64,000 nt of DNA, from contig NZ_FOWC01000020.1 of the NCBI RefSeq assembly GCF_900115345.1, forward strand, positions 62,001 through 126,000, in the 5' to 3' direction. The translations under genes and the position numbers were made by a program. The stretch's first letter is position 1; the number at the start of each line of letters is the position of its first letter. The notes under the pieces were generated by a model. That model was not told where the DNA came from. It searched no databases and was given only the letters and a program-made list of their open reading frames with translations. Shown one piece after another: positions 1-8,115 of this stretch. The DNA comes from Amycolatopsis rubida. GTDB lineage: Bacteria > Actinomycetota > Actinomycetes > Mycobacteriales > Pseudonocardiaceae.

Positions 1-36
1 CCGCAGCCAGCTCGGCAGCGTCAAATCGTTGCCCAC
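1..36 (-). CDS. Partial CDS, 5' end only (12 codons)
   Basis: A GTG at 36..34 follows a strong ribosome binding site (GAAGGAGG) 13 bases after the stop of the AtzG-like gene. It opens a reading frame (MGNDLTLPSWLR) that runs off the left edge of the window. It is the fourth gene of the leftward MFS-amidase-AtzG operon. Twelve residues are too few to assign a family. Confidence 0.5.
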   Translation of the reverse strand, partial: MGNDLTLPSWLR

Positions 37-49
37 GGTCGTTCCTCCT

Positions 50-211
50 TCACGGCTCCGCCCGGAAAACCGGGGCGGGCTCCTCGTATCGTGCCTCGTC
101 CAGTGCGCGCAGTTCCGCCGCCCATCCCGGATAGCTGGCCTCCAGCCGCGCGATCTCCTCCGGCGCCGGGGCCAGCCCGGCCGCGGCGAGCAGGGCCTCG
201 ACGACAGTCAT
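50..211 (-). CDS. AtzG-like small amidase partner (DUF4089)
   Basis: A 53-residue acidic protein. Its C-terminal stretch EEPAPVFRAEP matches the usual ending of DUF4089/AtzG-like proteins, which are small helical partners encoded next to AtzE-type GatA-fold amidases and bound to them as a heteromeric complex. The ATG overlaps the amidase stop (ATGA), so translation is probably coupled. That coupling and the C-terminal motif support the call. It is slightly shorter than AtzG (about 68 residues), and the specific substrate cannot be read from it. Confidence 0.72.
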   Translation of the reverse strand: MTVVEALLAAAGLAPAPEEIARLEASYPGWAAELRALDEARYEEPAPVFRAEP

Positions 212-1566
212 CGGACGATCTCCCACGGGGTCTGGAGGTGCCAGCTCGTCCGTTGCTGGTACGCGTGCCCGGCGGCGAGCACGGTGGCCTCGGCGAACGG
301 CCGCCCGGCGATCTGCAGGCCGAGCGGCAGCCCGTCGCCGGTGAACCCCATCGGGACCGACAGCGCGGGATTGCCCGCCGCGTTCCAGTAGGAGGTGAGC
401 GCCGTGTCGGCCATCCCGGACGTGCTGAGCCCCTCGATCTCGGGTGCGCCGCGGGTGGCGGTCGGTGTCACCACGAGATCGACCTCGGCGAACAGCTGGG
501 CGAGCTTCCGTTGCCCGGCCCGCCGGACGCGCTGCATCTGCACGTAGTCACCGGCGGAGACCAGCGCGCCTCTCGCGAGCGCCATCCGGGTGGAAGCACC
601 GTAGTCGGACCACCGGTGCTGGAGATTCGTCCGGTGCCAGGCGAAAGCTTCCGCGGCGAGACCGAACTTGGTCACCGTCTTCAGCTCCTGGCAGTAAGGC
701 AGCTCGACCGGTCTCGTGCGCGCCCCCGCGTCGCGCAGAACAGCTACTGCCCGCTCGAAAGCACGGTCCTCGGCGTGCGGCACCACTCCGATCCGCAATC
801 CGGACAGCGACTCGGTCAACCCGCCGCGGTAGTCCTCGACCGGGTGGCCTGCCGAGGAAGGATCGCCGGGATCGGGCCCGGCGAGCACGGTCAGCAGGAG
901 CGCGCAGTCCTCGGCGCTGCGGGCGAGCGGGCCGATGTGGTCGAAACCGGGCGCGAGCGGGACGCAGCCGTTCTTCGGCACCCGTCCGTACGTCGGCTTG
1001 AGCCCGCTGACCCCGCACAACGCGGCGGGGTACCGGATGCTGCCCGCGGTGTCGGTGCCGAGGCTGCCGAGGACCAGGCCCGCGGCGACCGCGCTCGCGC
1101 TGCCGGAGCTGGAGCCGCCGGCGTAGTGCGTGGGACGCCACGGGTTGCGCGGGAGCGGGAACGGCTTCGTCCGGTCCGGTGCGCCGATCCCGAATTCCAT
1201 CGTGGTCGTCTTCCCGGTGAGCACCGCGCCCGCCGCACGCAGCCGGGCGACCGCCGGACCGTCGCCGCGGAGACCCCAGGCGCGATCGAGCACCTGGCTT
1301 TGCGCGGTCGTCTCGCCCTCGCCGGTGGCGAGGAGGTCCTTGACTGCCAACGGAATCCCGTGCAGCGGCCCGCGATCGACGCCAGCCGCCAGCTCGGCGT
1401 CCGCCCGTTCCGCCGCGGCCAGCGCGGGTCCGTCGAACCGCGAGAGGTAGACGCCCAGCGCGGCGTCGTGCTCGTCGGCGGCGGCGAACGCGGACTCGGC
1501 CAACGCCACCGCGGTGGTCCTCCCGGTACGGAGGGCCACCGCGGCTTCGCTGATGCTCAGGACCAT
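208..1566 (-). CDS. Amidase signature family enzyme (AtzE/GatA-like)
   Basis: A 452-residue amidase-signature hydrolase. The Ser-cisSer-Lys triad is visible: K76 in IPLAVKDLL, cis-Ser S152 in AGGSSSGSA and nucleophile S176 in GTDTAGSIRYP. The 24-residue spacing between the serines equals that of the family. It cleaves an amide to acid plus amine or ammonia in the cytoplasm. The ATG lies inside the 3' end of the transporter gene (10-base overlap), and the AtzG-like gene overlaps its stop. Transporter, amidase and partner therefore look like an uptake-and-hydrolysis unit for a small amide. The substrate is not determinable here; AtzE homologues act on 1-carboxybiuret, but many relatives do not. 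Confidence 0.9.
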   Translation of the reverse strand: MVLSISEAAVALRTGRTTAVALAESAFAAADEHDAALGVYLSRFDGPALAAAERADAELAAGVDRGPLHGIPLAVKDLLATGEGETTAQSQVLDRAWGLRGDGPAVARLRAAGAVLTGKTTTMEFGIGAPDRTKPFPLPRNPWRPTHYAGGSSSGSASAVAAGLVLGSLGTDTAGSIRYPAALCGVSGLKPTYGRVPKNGCVPLAPGFDHIGPLARSAEDCALLLTVLAGPDPGDPSSAGHPVEDYRGGLTESLSGLRIGVVPHAEDRAFERAVAVLRDAGARTRPVELPYCQELKTVTKFGLAAEAFAWHRTNLQHRWSDYGASTRMALARGALVSAGDYVQMQRVRRAGQRKLAQLFAEVDLVVTPTATRGAPEIEGLSTSGMADTALTSYWNAAGNPALSVPMGFTGDGLPLGLQIAGRPFAEATVLAAGHAYQQRTSWHLQTPWEIVR

Positions 1567-2915
1567 CGAGCGGCCGGTTCGGGGGAGACGGCGTCGGGAG
1601 AATCGGTGAGGTCGCTGCCGCGGGTCTCGGAGATCCGCCAGATCGCCACGATGGTGATCACCGCCCCGACGCCCGCGATGGCGCTCAGCGGCAGGCTCGA
1701 CCCGCCGAACCCGGCGACCAGGCTGCTCGCGAGCAGCGGCGTGAACCCGGCGCCGAGCAGGCTCGCCAGCTGGTAGCCCAGCGAAACCCCGGTGTAGCGC
1801 ACGCCGGTGCCGAACATCTCCGACAGCATCGGCGCGAGCGGCGCGTACATCAGGTTCTGCAGCACCTGCGCGCCCATCAGCCCGAGCGTCAGCAGCAGCA
1901 CCGAACCGCTGTTGACCAAGGCGTACAACGGAAGTGCGTAGAGAAGCGTGCCGACCGCGCCGATCAGGCTGACCACCCGCCGCCCGACGCGGTCCGACCA
2001 CGCGGAGAAGGCCGGGATGCAGATGATCCCGACGCCCGCGACGAACAGGAGCGCACGAGCCACGTCGGACACGTCGTAGCCGAGGGTTTTGGCGTAGGCG
2101 ATGCTGTGCGAGCTGACCAGCGCGGTGAGCGCGAACGGCCCGATCCCGGCCGCGCAGGCGAGGACCAGCGCACGCGGGCGGCGCAGCACCTGAAGGACCG
2201 GAACAGCGGGCTTGCGGTCGGCGGGCTTGGCCGCCTGCTCGCGGAAGACCGGGCTTTCCGACACCCGCAGCCGCACGTACAAGCCGATGATCAGCAGCAG
2301 CGCGCTGAGCAGGAACGGCAGCCGCCAGCCCCACGAGAACAGCGCGTCCTTCGGCAGCAGGCTCACCAGCGCGAACACGAGCGTGGCCAGGAACGATCCG
2401 AGCGGCGACCCGAGCTGCATGATGCCCGCCCACAGGCCGCGCCGGCGCGCGCTCGCGTGCTCGACGACCATCAGCGCCGCGCCGCCCCATTCGCCGCCGA
2501 CCGCGATTCCCTGCACCACGCGGAGGAAGACGAGCAGCAGCGGCGCGGCGATGCCGATGGAGCCGTACGTCGGCAGCACGCCGATGAGGAAACTGGCCGC
2601 GCCCATCAGCGTCATGGTCACCATCAGCATCGACTTGCGGCCCAGCCGGTCGCCGAAGTGGCCGAAGACGAGCCCGCCGAGCGGCCGCGCGACGTACCCG
2701 GCGGCGAGCGTGCCGAACGCGGCGATGGTGGAGGTCGAGGAGTCCAGCGACGGGAAGAACAGCGGCCCGAACACGAGCGCGGCGATCGAGCTGTAGATGA
2801 GGAAGTCGTAGTACTCGATCACGGTGCCCAGCAGGCTGGACATCGTCACCTTGCGCAGTTCGGGGGACGCGGCGCCGCCGCCCGGGGCGGGCGGCTGGGG
2901 TTCTGGCGAGACCAT
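1557..2915 (-). CDS. MFS transporter, metabolite:H+ symporter (MHS) type
   Basis: A 452-residue, 12-helix major facilitator. After a short cytosolic N-terminus comes the MHS-type opening IEYYDFLIYSSIAALVF, then the loop 2-3 motif GHFGDRLGRKS at 85-95, both typical of the ShiA/ProP/KgtP branch that imports organic acids or betaines with protons. It is the first gene of the leftward operon, and its 3' end overlaps the amidase start, suggesting it imports the amidase substrate or a related carboxylate. The call to the MHS branch is by motif; the substrate is unknown. Confidence 0.85.
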   Translation of the reverse strand: MVSPEPQPPAPGGGAASPELRKVTMSSLLGTVIEYYDFLIYSSIAALVFGPLFFPSLDSSTSTIAAFGTLAAGYVARPLGGLVFGHFGDRLGRKSMLMVTMTLMGAASFLIGVLPTYGSIGIAAPLLLVFLRVVQGIAVGGEWGGAALMVVEHASARRRGLWAGIMQLGSPLGSFLATLVFALVSLLPKDALFSWGWRLPFLLSALLLIIGLYVRLRVSESPVFREQAAKPADRKPAVPVLQVLRRPRALVLACAAGIGPFALTALVSSHSIAYAKTLGYDVSDVARALLFVAGVGIICIPAFSAWSDRVGRRVVSLIGAVGTLLYALPLYALVNSGSVLLLTLGLMGAQVLQNLMYAPLAPMLSEMFGTGVRYTGVSLGYQLASLLGAGFTPLLASSLVAGFGGSSLPLSAIAGVGAVITIVAIWRISETRGSDLTDSPDAVSPEPAARWS

Positions 2916-3069
2916 CGGGACCTCCGGGAATGGGGGCGGTGGGCGACCGAGTTGAGGATACTGATCAGCGGCCGGAGTGCAAGAGGTGCGCGATCCGGAT
3001 GCGATTCCGTTACCAGCGCTGTTACCGGCAGTTTTGCGGCGCTTCGCGTGGGATCGGCTAGGTGAATGG

Positions 3070-3097
3070 TTGCGTAGCGGAGCTAATTGAGTATCCT
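3070..3097 (+). promoter_or_regulatory. Candidate housekeeping promoter of the acyl-CoA operon
   Basis: TTGCGT (3070-3075), 16 bases, then TATCCT (3092-3097), inside an AT-rich pocket (to about 3110) that stands out from its GC-rich surroundings. It lies between the divergent MFS gene and the first acyl-CoA dehydrogenase. Motif match only. Confidence 0.35.
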
Positions 3098-3170
3098 TTA
3101 TTTATCGAACGAGAGGAGTCGGCGACGTGCACCGACTGGACGAGCGCCGGCGCGGGCCGGAGGGACGCTG

Positions 3171-4310
3171 ATGGACTTCGCGTGGGATCAGGCCGACGTC
3201 GCGTTCCGGCGCGAGCTGGGGGACTTCCTCGACCGGGAGCTGGCCGGATGGGACCGGTCCGAGACCGGCCTCGGCAGCGCGGTCTACAGCGATTTTTCGC
3301 GCGGGTTCGTCGGCAGGCTCGCCGACCGGGGCTGGCTCACGCCGCACTGGCCGCGCGAGTACGGCGGCGGCGGGCAGGGCGCGTGGCAGCATTTCGTGCT
3401 CGGCGAGGAGATGTGGCGGCGCGGGGAGCCGCGCGGGCCGCAGTACATGAACGTCAACTGGGTCGGGCCGGCGATCATCAAGTACGGCACCGAGGACCAG
3501 CGGCGGAAGCTGCTGCCGCCGATCGCGCGCGGCGAGGTCTTCTGGTGCCAGGGCTTCTCCGAGCCCGAGGCGGGCACGGACCTGGCCGCGCTGCGGACGA
3601 AGGCGGTCCGCGACGGCGACAGCTACATCCTCAACGGACAGAAGATCTGGACGTCCTACGCCAACGTCGCCGACTACTGCTTCCTGCTCGCGCGCACCGG
3701 ATCGGCCGCCGACGGCCGCGACGGCATCTCGGTCTTCCTGCTGCCGCTGAACACCCCGGGGGCGCAGGTCCGGCGCATCCCGGGGTTCGTGGGCGATCAT
3801 TCCTTCAACGAGCTCTTCCTGACCGACGCCCGGATTCCGGCGGACTGCCTGCTGGGGGAGGAGAACAAGGGATGGGAGATCGTCCGGCGCACGCTCGCCT
3901 ACGAACGCGTCGGCGCGCCCCGGTACGCGCGGGCCGCGCTGGTGCTGGACCGGCTGGCCGCCGAGGTGGGCGCGTCAGGGCGGCTTGCCGACCCGGGGAT
4001 CCAGGAGCAGTTCGGCCGCGCGCGGGCAGCGTGCGAGGCGGCGCGCGTGCTGGTGTACCGGGTGATCGACGAACGGGCGAAGGCGAAAGAACCCTCGCCG
4101 AGGGCGTATCAGGCCCGCGCCGCGATGGTGCAGGCCGAACGCGCGGTGGGCGACCTCGCGCTGGACGTGCTGGGCAGCGAAGCGCTTGTCGAAGGAGCGC
4201 TGGGCGACGCGCAGTTCCGCAACTCGCTCGGCGCGGGCATCGCCGCGGGCAGCTACGAGGTGCAGCTCAACCTGATCAGCCGTCTCATCCTCGAACTGCC
4301 GAAGGACTAG
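3171..4310 (+). CDS. Acyl-CoA dehydrogenase (FadE-like)
   Basis: A 379-residue flavoprotein with the full acyl-CoA dehydrogenase plan: helical N-domain, middle beta domain (WCQGFSEPEAGTDLAAL, then DSYILNGQKIWTSYA, which contact flavin and substrate), and a C-terminal helical bundle ending AGSYEVQLNLISRLILEL. It oxidises an acyl-CoA to the 2-enoyl-CoA, passing electrons to ETF. ATG 3171 follows AGGGA. It opens a tightly packed operon with two short relatives, a crotonase and another dehydrogenase. In actinobacteria such long/short FadE pairs often form alpha2beta2 enzymes for branched or steroid side-chain acyl-CoAs; that role here is inference. Confidence 0.9.
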   Translation: MDFAWDQADVAFRRELGDFLDRELAGWDRSETGLGSAVYSDFSRGFVGRLADRGWLTPHWPREYGGGGQGAWQHFVLGEEMWRRGEPRGPQYMNVNWVGPAIIKYGTEDQRRKLLPPIARGEVFWCQGFSEPEAGTDLAALRTKAVRDGDSYILNGQKIWTSYANVADYCFLLARTGSAADGRDGISVFLLPLNTPGAQVRRIPGFVGDHSFNELFLTDARIPADCLLGEENKGWEIVRRTLAYERVGAPRYARAALVLDRLAAEVGASGRLADPGIQEQFGRARAACEAARVLVYRVIDERAKAKEPSPRAYQARAAMVQAERAVGDLALDVLGSEALVEGALGDAQFRNSLGAGIAAGSYEVQLNLISRLILELPKD

Positions 4311-4312
4311 CC

Positions 4313-5233
4313 GTGGATTTCGAACCGACCTCGACCCAGCGCGCGGTGCTCGACGCGCTGGGCACGCTCCTGGCCCGGCACGCCGGGCCGGAACGCAGCC
4401 GGGAGCTGGCCGCTCGCGGCGCATACGACTGGAACCTCGAAGAAGCTTTGCGCCGCGACGGTTTCCTCGACCTGTTCGCCGCGGAGGACGCCGGTCCGCT
4501 CGACGCGGCCCTCGCGGTCGAGGCGATCGCCGCCGACCTCGGCGCCGTCAGCGCGGTGCCGCATCTGCTGGTGTTGCCCGCGCTCGGGCTCGACCGGCCT
4601 GCCGGGCCGGTGGTGCTCGCGGCGGGCGACCCGGGTCCGGTGCGCTACGGCGGCGAGGCGACGCGGATGCTCCGCGCCGACGGCGACCGGTGCTTTGCCG
4701 CTGACCTCGATTCCGATGCGGCTGAACGGGTTCCGTCGGCTTATGGTTATCCGCTCGCCCGCGTGGTCGCTGCGAACCAGGAGGAACTGGCTCCCGGAAG
4801 CGCGGCGGCGATGGTGAACTGGTGGCGGGTCGGCGCGTCTGCCGAGGCGGTCGGCATGATGCGCCGGGCCGTCGACATCGCGGTCGCCTACGCCAAGGAC
4901 CGCACGGTCTTCCGCCGCTCGCTGGGTTCGTTCCAGGCGCTGCAGCACCGGTTGGCCGAGGTGGACGTGGCCGTGGAGGGCGCGCGCTGGCTGGTCTACG
5001 AGGCCGCGTTCGCCGGTGCGCCCGCCGAAGCCGCCGCGGTCGCCGCGACGCACACGATGTCCGCTCTCGGCCGTGTGACCAGGGAAACCCACCAGATCAT
5101 GGGCGCGATCGGGCTGACCGCGGAACACGACCTGCACCTGTGGACGCTGCGGTTGCAGGCGGTGCGCGCGGAACTGGGCAGCTGGCGGACGCCGAGCCGG
5201 GCCGTCGCCGAGGCGCGCTGGGCGGCGGTATGA
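4313..5233 (+). CDS. Acyl-CoA dehydrogenase-like subunit (short)
   Basis: A 306-residue member of the acyl-CoA dehydrogenase family. The C-terminal bundle is clear (DRTVFRRSLGSFQALQHRLAEVDVAVEGAR and THQIMGAIGLTAEHDLHLWTLRLQ), but the middle domain is much reduced and lacks the usual serine-rich flavin loop. This is the form of the beta-like partner in FadE heterotetramers. GTG 4313 is two bases after the previous stop, and its own stop overlaps the next ATG (ATGA). It probably pairs with the full-length subunit just upstream, or with the next short one. Confidence 0.82.
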   Translation: MDFEPTSTQRAVLDALGTLLARHAGPERSRELAARGAYDWNLEEALRRDGFLDLFAAEDAGPLDAALAVEAIAADLGAVSAVPHLLVLPALGLDRPAGPVVLAAGDPGPVRYGGEATRMLRADGDRCFAADLDSDAAERVPSAYGYPLARVVAANQEELAPGSAAAMVNWWRVGASAEAVGMMRRAVDIAVAYAKDRTVFRRSLGSFQALQHRLAEVDVAVEGARWLVYEAAFAGAPAEAAAVAATHTMSALGRVTRETHQIMGAIGLTAEHDLHLWTLRLQAVRAELGSWRTPSRAVAEARWAAV

Positions 5234-6159
5234 GCGTCGCGTTGACGCCCACCGAGGAGCAGCGGGCGCTGGCCGAGGCGGTCCGGAGTTTCTGCCGGGC
5301 GCACTGTCCGGACGAGGTCTGGCGCTCCAGTGCGTTCCCGGCGGAGTTCTGGCGGGGGCTGGCCTCGCTCGGAGTGCTCTCGCTGGCGGTGCCGGGCGAA
5401 GGCGGGGGAGCGGGCGACGTCGCGGCTGCCGGTGCGGAGCTGGGCCGGGCTGCCGCGCCTGGGCCGTTGGCGGCGACGGTGTTCGCGACGCAGGTGTTGC
5501 CGCCGGAGCTGGCCGCCCAGGTCGCGGACGGGAGTTGCGTAGCCTCGGTTGGTGCGCCGCCCTTGCTGCCGTGGGCTCCGATGGCGGGAGTTTTCGTGGA
5601 AACGGACGGCTCTCGCGCGTGGCTTGCCGAGGCCGGTTCGGTTGAACCGGTTGCGGTGCTGGGCGGCGAGCAGTGGGGGCGGGTCGAGCTGACGCGGGTT
5701 CAGCCGTTGGAACGAGTCGAGGCGGCGACCGCGCTCTCCGACCTCGCGGCGGCCTCTTACCTGAGCGGTGCGGGACGGCGGTTGCTCGATCTCGCTGTCG
5801 AGCATGCCCGGAACCGAGTCCAGTTCGGACGTCCGATCGGGACGTTCCAGGCGGTCGCGCATCCCCTCGTGAACGCTGGGCTTTCGCTTGCCGCGGCGGA
5901 AAAACTCACCATGATGGCCGCGCTCGCGTTCGACGACGGGCACCCCGACGGAACCGCGCTGGCAGCCGCGGCTCGGTGCTCGGGCGGACGGGCGGCGGTC
6001 GAGGCGGCGGAAGTCGCGCACCAGACGTTCGGCGCGATCGGCTACTCCGTCGAAGGACCGATCGGGCCGCTCTCGCAGCGGATCAGGCACCAGGCATCGC
6101 GGCCGGGGTGCGCGGACAAGATAGCGGCGAAGTATCGCCGGAAAGGCCAGGAACGATGA
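5230..6159 (+). CDS. Acyl-CoA dehydrogenase-like subunit (short)
   Basis: A 309-residue family member with N-terminal TPTEEQRALAEAVRSF and C-terminal RNRVQFGRPIGTFQAVAHPLVNAGLSLAAAE and AHQTFGAIGYSVEGPIGPLSQRI blocks. The central domain is reduced, as in the preceding gene. It starts within the previous stop and its last codons overlap the crotonase ATG, so the four genes are translationally coupled. It probably serves as a non-catalytic or half-site subunit of a heteromeric dehydrogenase. Which partner it binds is not decidable from sequence alone. Confidence 0.82.
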   Translation: MSVALTPTEEQRALAEAVRSFCRAHCPDEVWRSSAFPAEFWRGLASLGVLSLAVPGEGGGAGDVAAAGAELGRAAAPGPLAATVFATQVLPPELAAQVADGSCVASVGAPPLLPWAPMAGVFVETDGSRAWLAEAGSVEPVAVLGGEQWGRVELTRVQPLERVEAATALSDLAAASYLSGAGRRLLDLAVEHARNRVQFGRPIGTFQAVAHPLVNAGLSLAAAEKLTMMAALAFDDGHPDGTALAAAARCSGGRAAVEAAEVAHQTFGAIGYSVEGPIGPLSQRIRHQASRPGCADKIAAKYRRKGQER

Positions 6160-6962
6160 GCGACGCGCCCGAGGTGCTGTTCGAAAAGCGCGACCACGTC
6201 GCCTGTCTCACGCTCAACCGCCCGCACCGGGGCAACTCGCTGACCGGGTCGATGATGCCGGTGATCCGCGAGATGTGGGCCGAGGTCCGCGACGATCCGT
6301 GGATCCGCGCGGCGATCGTGATCGGGGCCGGGGAGCGGCATTTCTGCACCGGGGCCGACGTGCACGCGGTCGCCGGGCGCGGCGGGATGAGCACCGGGAA
6401 CGGGCCGCTGACCGACGAGGTGTTCTGGTCGCCGCGGCAGAACCGGGTGTGGAAACCGGTGATCAGCGCGGTCAACGGGCTGGTCGCCGGGGCCGGGCTG
6501 CACTTCGTGGTCGACGCGGACATCGTGCTCGCGGCCGACCACGCGGCCTTCATGGACACGCACGTGAACGTCGGCCTCGTGGGCGCGATGGAGAACATCG
6601 GGCTGGCGAAACGGCTTCCCCTCGGGTCGGCGCTGCGGATGACGCTGATGGGCAAGAGCTACCGGATGCCCGCCCAGCGTGCCTACCAGCTCGGGCTCGT
6701 CGACGAGCTGTCCACTTCCGACGAGCTGATGGCCGGCGCGGAGGAGATGGCGCAGCAGATCGCGCGGAACTCGCCGGCGGCGGTGCAGTTGTCGAAGCAG
6801 GCGGTCTGGAATTCGCTGGAGACGGGGTACGGGCAGGCGTGCGAGTACGGCTGGTCGCTGCTGCGCATGCACTGGGCGCACCCGGACGCGAAGGAAGGCC
6901 CGCGCGCGTTCGCCGAGGGCCGCGAGCCGCGATGGACGACTGGCGCCGACGGGGAGCAGTGA
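6156..6962 (+). CDS. Enoyl-CoA hydratase/isomerase-fold protein with atypical active site
   Basis: A 268-residue crotonase-fold protein: LTLNRPHRGNSLTG (CoA site), AGERHFCTGADV (oxyanion region), SAVNGLVAGAGLHFVVDADI, and the C-terminal ARNSPAAVQLSKQAVW helix. Aligned without gaps to mammalian mitochondrial hydratase from the shared NG, both catalytic glutamates (E144 and E164 there) are histidine here: H116 in GAGLH and H136 in FMDTHV. It is therefore unlikely to be a classical enoyl-CoA hydratase, though it should still bind an acyl-CoA. The ATG overlaps the upstream stop, and the next gene starts one base after its stop. Confidence 0.85.
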   Translation: MSDAPEVLFEKRDHVACLTLNRPHRGNSLTGSMMPVIREMWAEVRDDPWIRAAIVIGAGERHFCTGADVHAVAGRGGMSTGNGPLTDEVFWSPRQNRVWKPVISAVNGLVAGAGLHFVVDADIVLAADHAAFMDTHVNVGLVGAMENIGLAKRLPLGSALRMTLMGKSYRMPAQRAYQLGLVDELSTSDELMAGAEEMAQQIARNSPAAVQLSKQAVWNSLETGYGQACEYGWSLLRMHWAHPDAKEGPRAFAEGREPRWTTGADGEQ

Positions 6963-6963
6963 G

Positions 6964-8079
6964 ATGGATTTCGGCTTCACCCCGGAGGAAGAGGCATTCC
7001 GCGCGGAGGTCCTTGAGTTCCTCTGGGAATACCGCGACACCGACGGCTACTTCCACCGCGGCAAGGACACCGCCGGCGGCGTCCGCCGGGTCTACCGTGC
7101 GCTGGGCGAGCGGGGCTGGCTGTCGCTGTCCTGGCCGGTCGAGTTCGGCGGCGGCGGCCGTTCGCCCGCGTATGAGTTCATCCTCTGGGACGAGATGGCC
7201 TACGCGCGGGTGGCGCGCCCGCCGATGGGCCCGGGTTTGGTGGCCAAAGCGCTGATGGCGCACGGCACCGACGCGCAGCGCGAGCGATACCTCGCCGACC
7301 TGCGACGCGGCCGGCTCAACTTCTGCCTCGGCTATTCCGAGCCCGACGCTGGCTCGGACCTCGCCGCGGTGCGCACCCAAGCTCGTCGCGAGGGTGACCA
7401 CTACGTGGTCGACGGGGCGAAATGCTGGACGTCGAACGCGCACTGGTCGGACCGCATGTGGCTGCTGTGCCGGACCGGGGCGGCCGGCAGCCGGTCGCGC
7501 GGGCTGAGCGTGCTGATCGTCCCGCTGGACAGCCCCGGGATCACCGTGTCGCCGATCCCGACCCTCGACGGCGGACGCCTGAACGAGGTCCGGTTCGACG
7601 GCGTGCGGGTCCCGGTCGCGGATCGGGTCGGGGCGGAGAACGAGGGGTGGCAGGTCGTCGCTTCGGCGCTCGCGGTGGAGCGGCACGTGCAGTTCCCGCC
7701 CAAGCGATTGCGCCGGGACCTGCACGAGGTGCTGGCCGCGCTGGACGCGGCCGGAGTCGCCGACGACCCGGTGGTGCGGCGGAGAATGGGGGAGTTGTCG
7801 GTCCGGCTGGCCGAGGTCGACGCGCTCGCGCTGGCCCTGCTGGGCGAGGTGATCCGGGGAGAACCGGCCGCGGTCCCGGCGGCGTACCACAAACTGGCGG
7901 GCACGGTGCTGGCCCAGGACATCGCCCGCGCGGGGGTGGAGTTCGGCGGGGCGGAGGCCGCCGTGGCGGGGACGGATACGGAGTTTTTGTGGCGGCAGTC
8001 GATCCTGGAGACGATCGGCGGCGGGACGACCGAGGTGATGCGGGGGTTGATCGGGAGGCAGGAGTTCGGGTTGTCGTGA
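6964..8079 (+). CDS. Acyl-CoA dehydrogenase (FadE-like)
   Basis: A 371-residue full-length acyl-CoA dehydrogenase: N-domain FGFTPEEEAFRAEVLEF, middle domain FCLGYSEPDAGSDLAAVRTQA and GDHYVVDGAKCWTSNAHW, C-domain with LETIGGGTTEVMRGLIGRQEFG. It starts one base after the crotonase stop and is the last gene of the operon. Its stop codon lies inside a long hairpin shared with the convergent gene. The operon thus holds two complete and two short dehydrogenases, enough for two heteromeric enzymes acting on related acyl-CoAs. Confidence 0.9.
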   Translation: MDFGFTPEEEAFRAEVLEFLWEYRDTDGYFHRGKDTAGGVRRVYRALGERGWLSLSWPVEFGGGGRSPAYEFILWDEMAYARVARPPMGPGLVAKALMAHGTDAQRERYLADLRRGRLNFCLGYSEPDAGSDLAAVRTQARREGDHYVVDGAKCWTSNAHWSDRMWLLCRTGAAGSRSRGLSVLIVPLDSPGITVSPIPTLDGGRLNEVRFDGVRVPVADRVGAENEGWQVVASALAVERHVQFPPKRLRRDLHEVLAALDAAGVADDPVVRRRMGELSVRLAEVDALALALLGEVIRGEPAAVPAAYHKLAGTVLAQDIARAGVEFGGAEAAVAGTDTEFLWRQSILETIGGGTTEVMRGLIGRQEFGLS

Positions 8080-8115
8080 GTGTTCCTGCCGGTTCTAACC
8101 GGCAGGAACACTCAC
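8076..8115. terminator. Bidirectional hairpin shared by two convergent genes
   Basis: A perfect inverted repeat with 19-base arms (8076-8094 and 8097-8115) around a 2-base centre. The stop of the rightward acyl-CoA dehydrogenase (TGA 8077-8079) is in the left arm. The TAG stop of the leftward gene spans the centre (8095-8097), so that gene's last codons form the right arm. No U-tract follows. Confidence 0.8.

Noticed and set aside
208..2490. Very long open frames antisense or out of frame to clear genes (for example 208-2490 minus, 21142-23805 plus, 26672-29242 minus, 58394-61228 minus).
   Set aside because: They consist of Arg/Pro/Ala-rich text without domains and mirror well-supported genes on the other strand or frame, as expected in GC-rich DNA with few stop codons.
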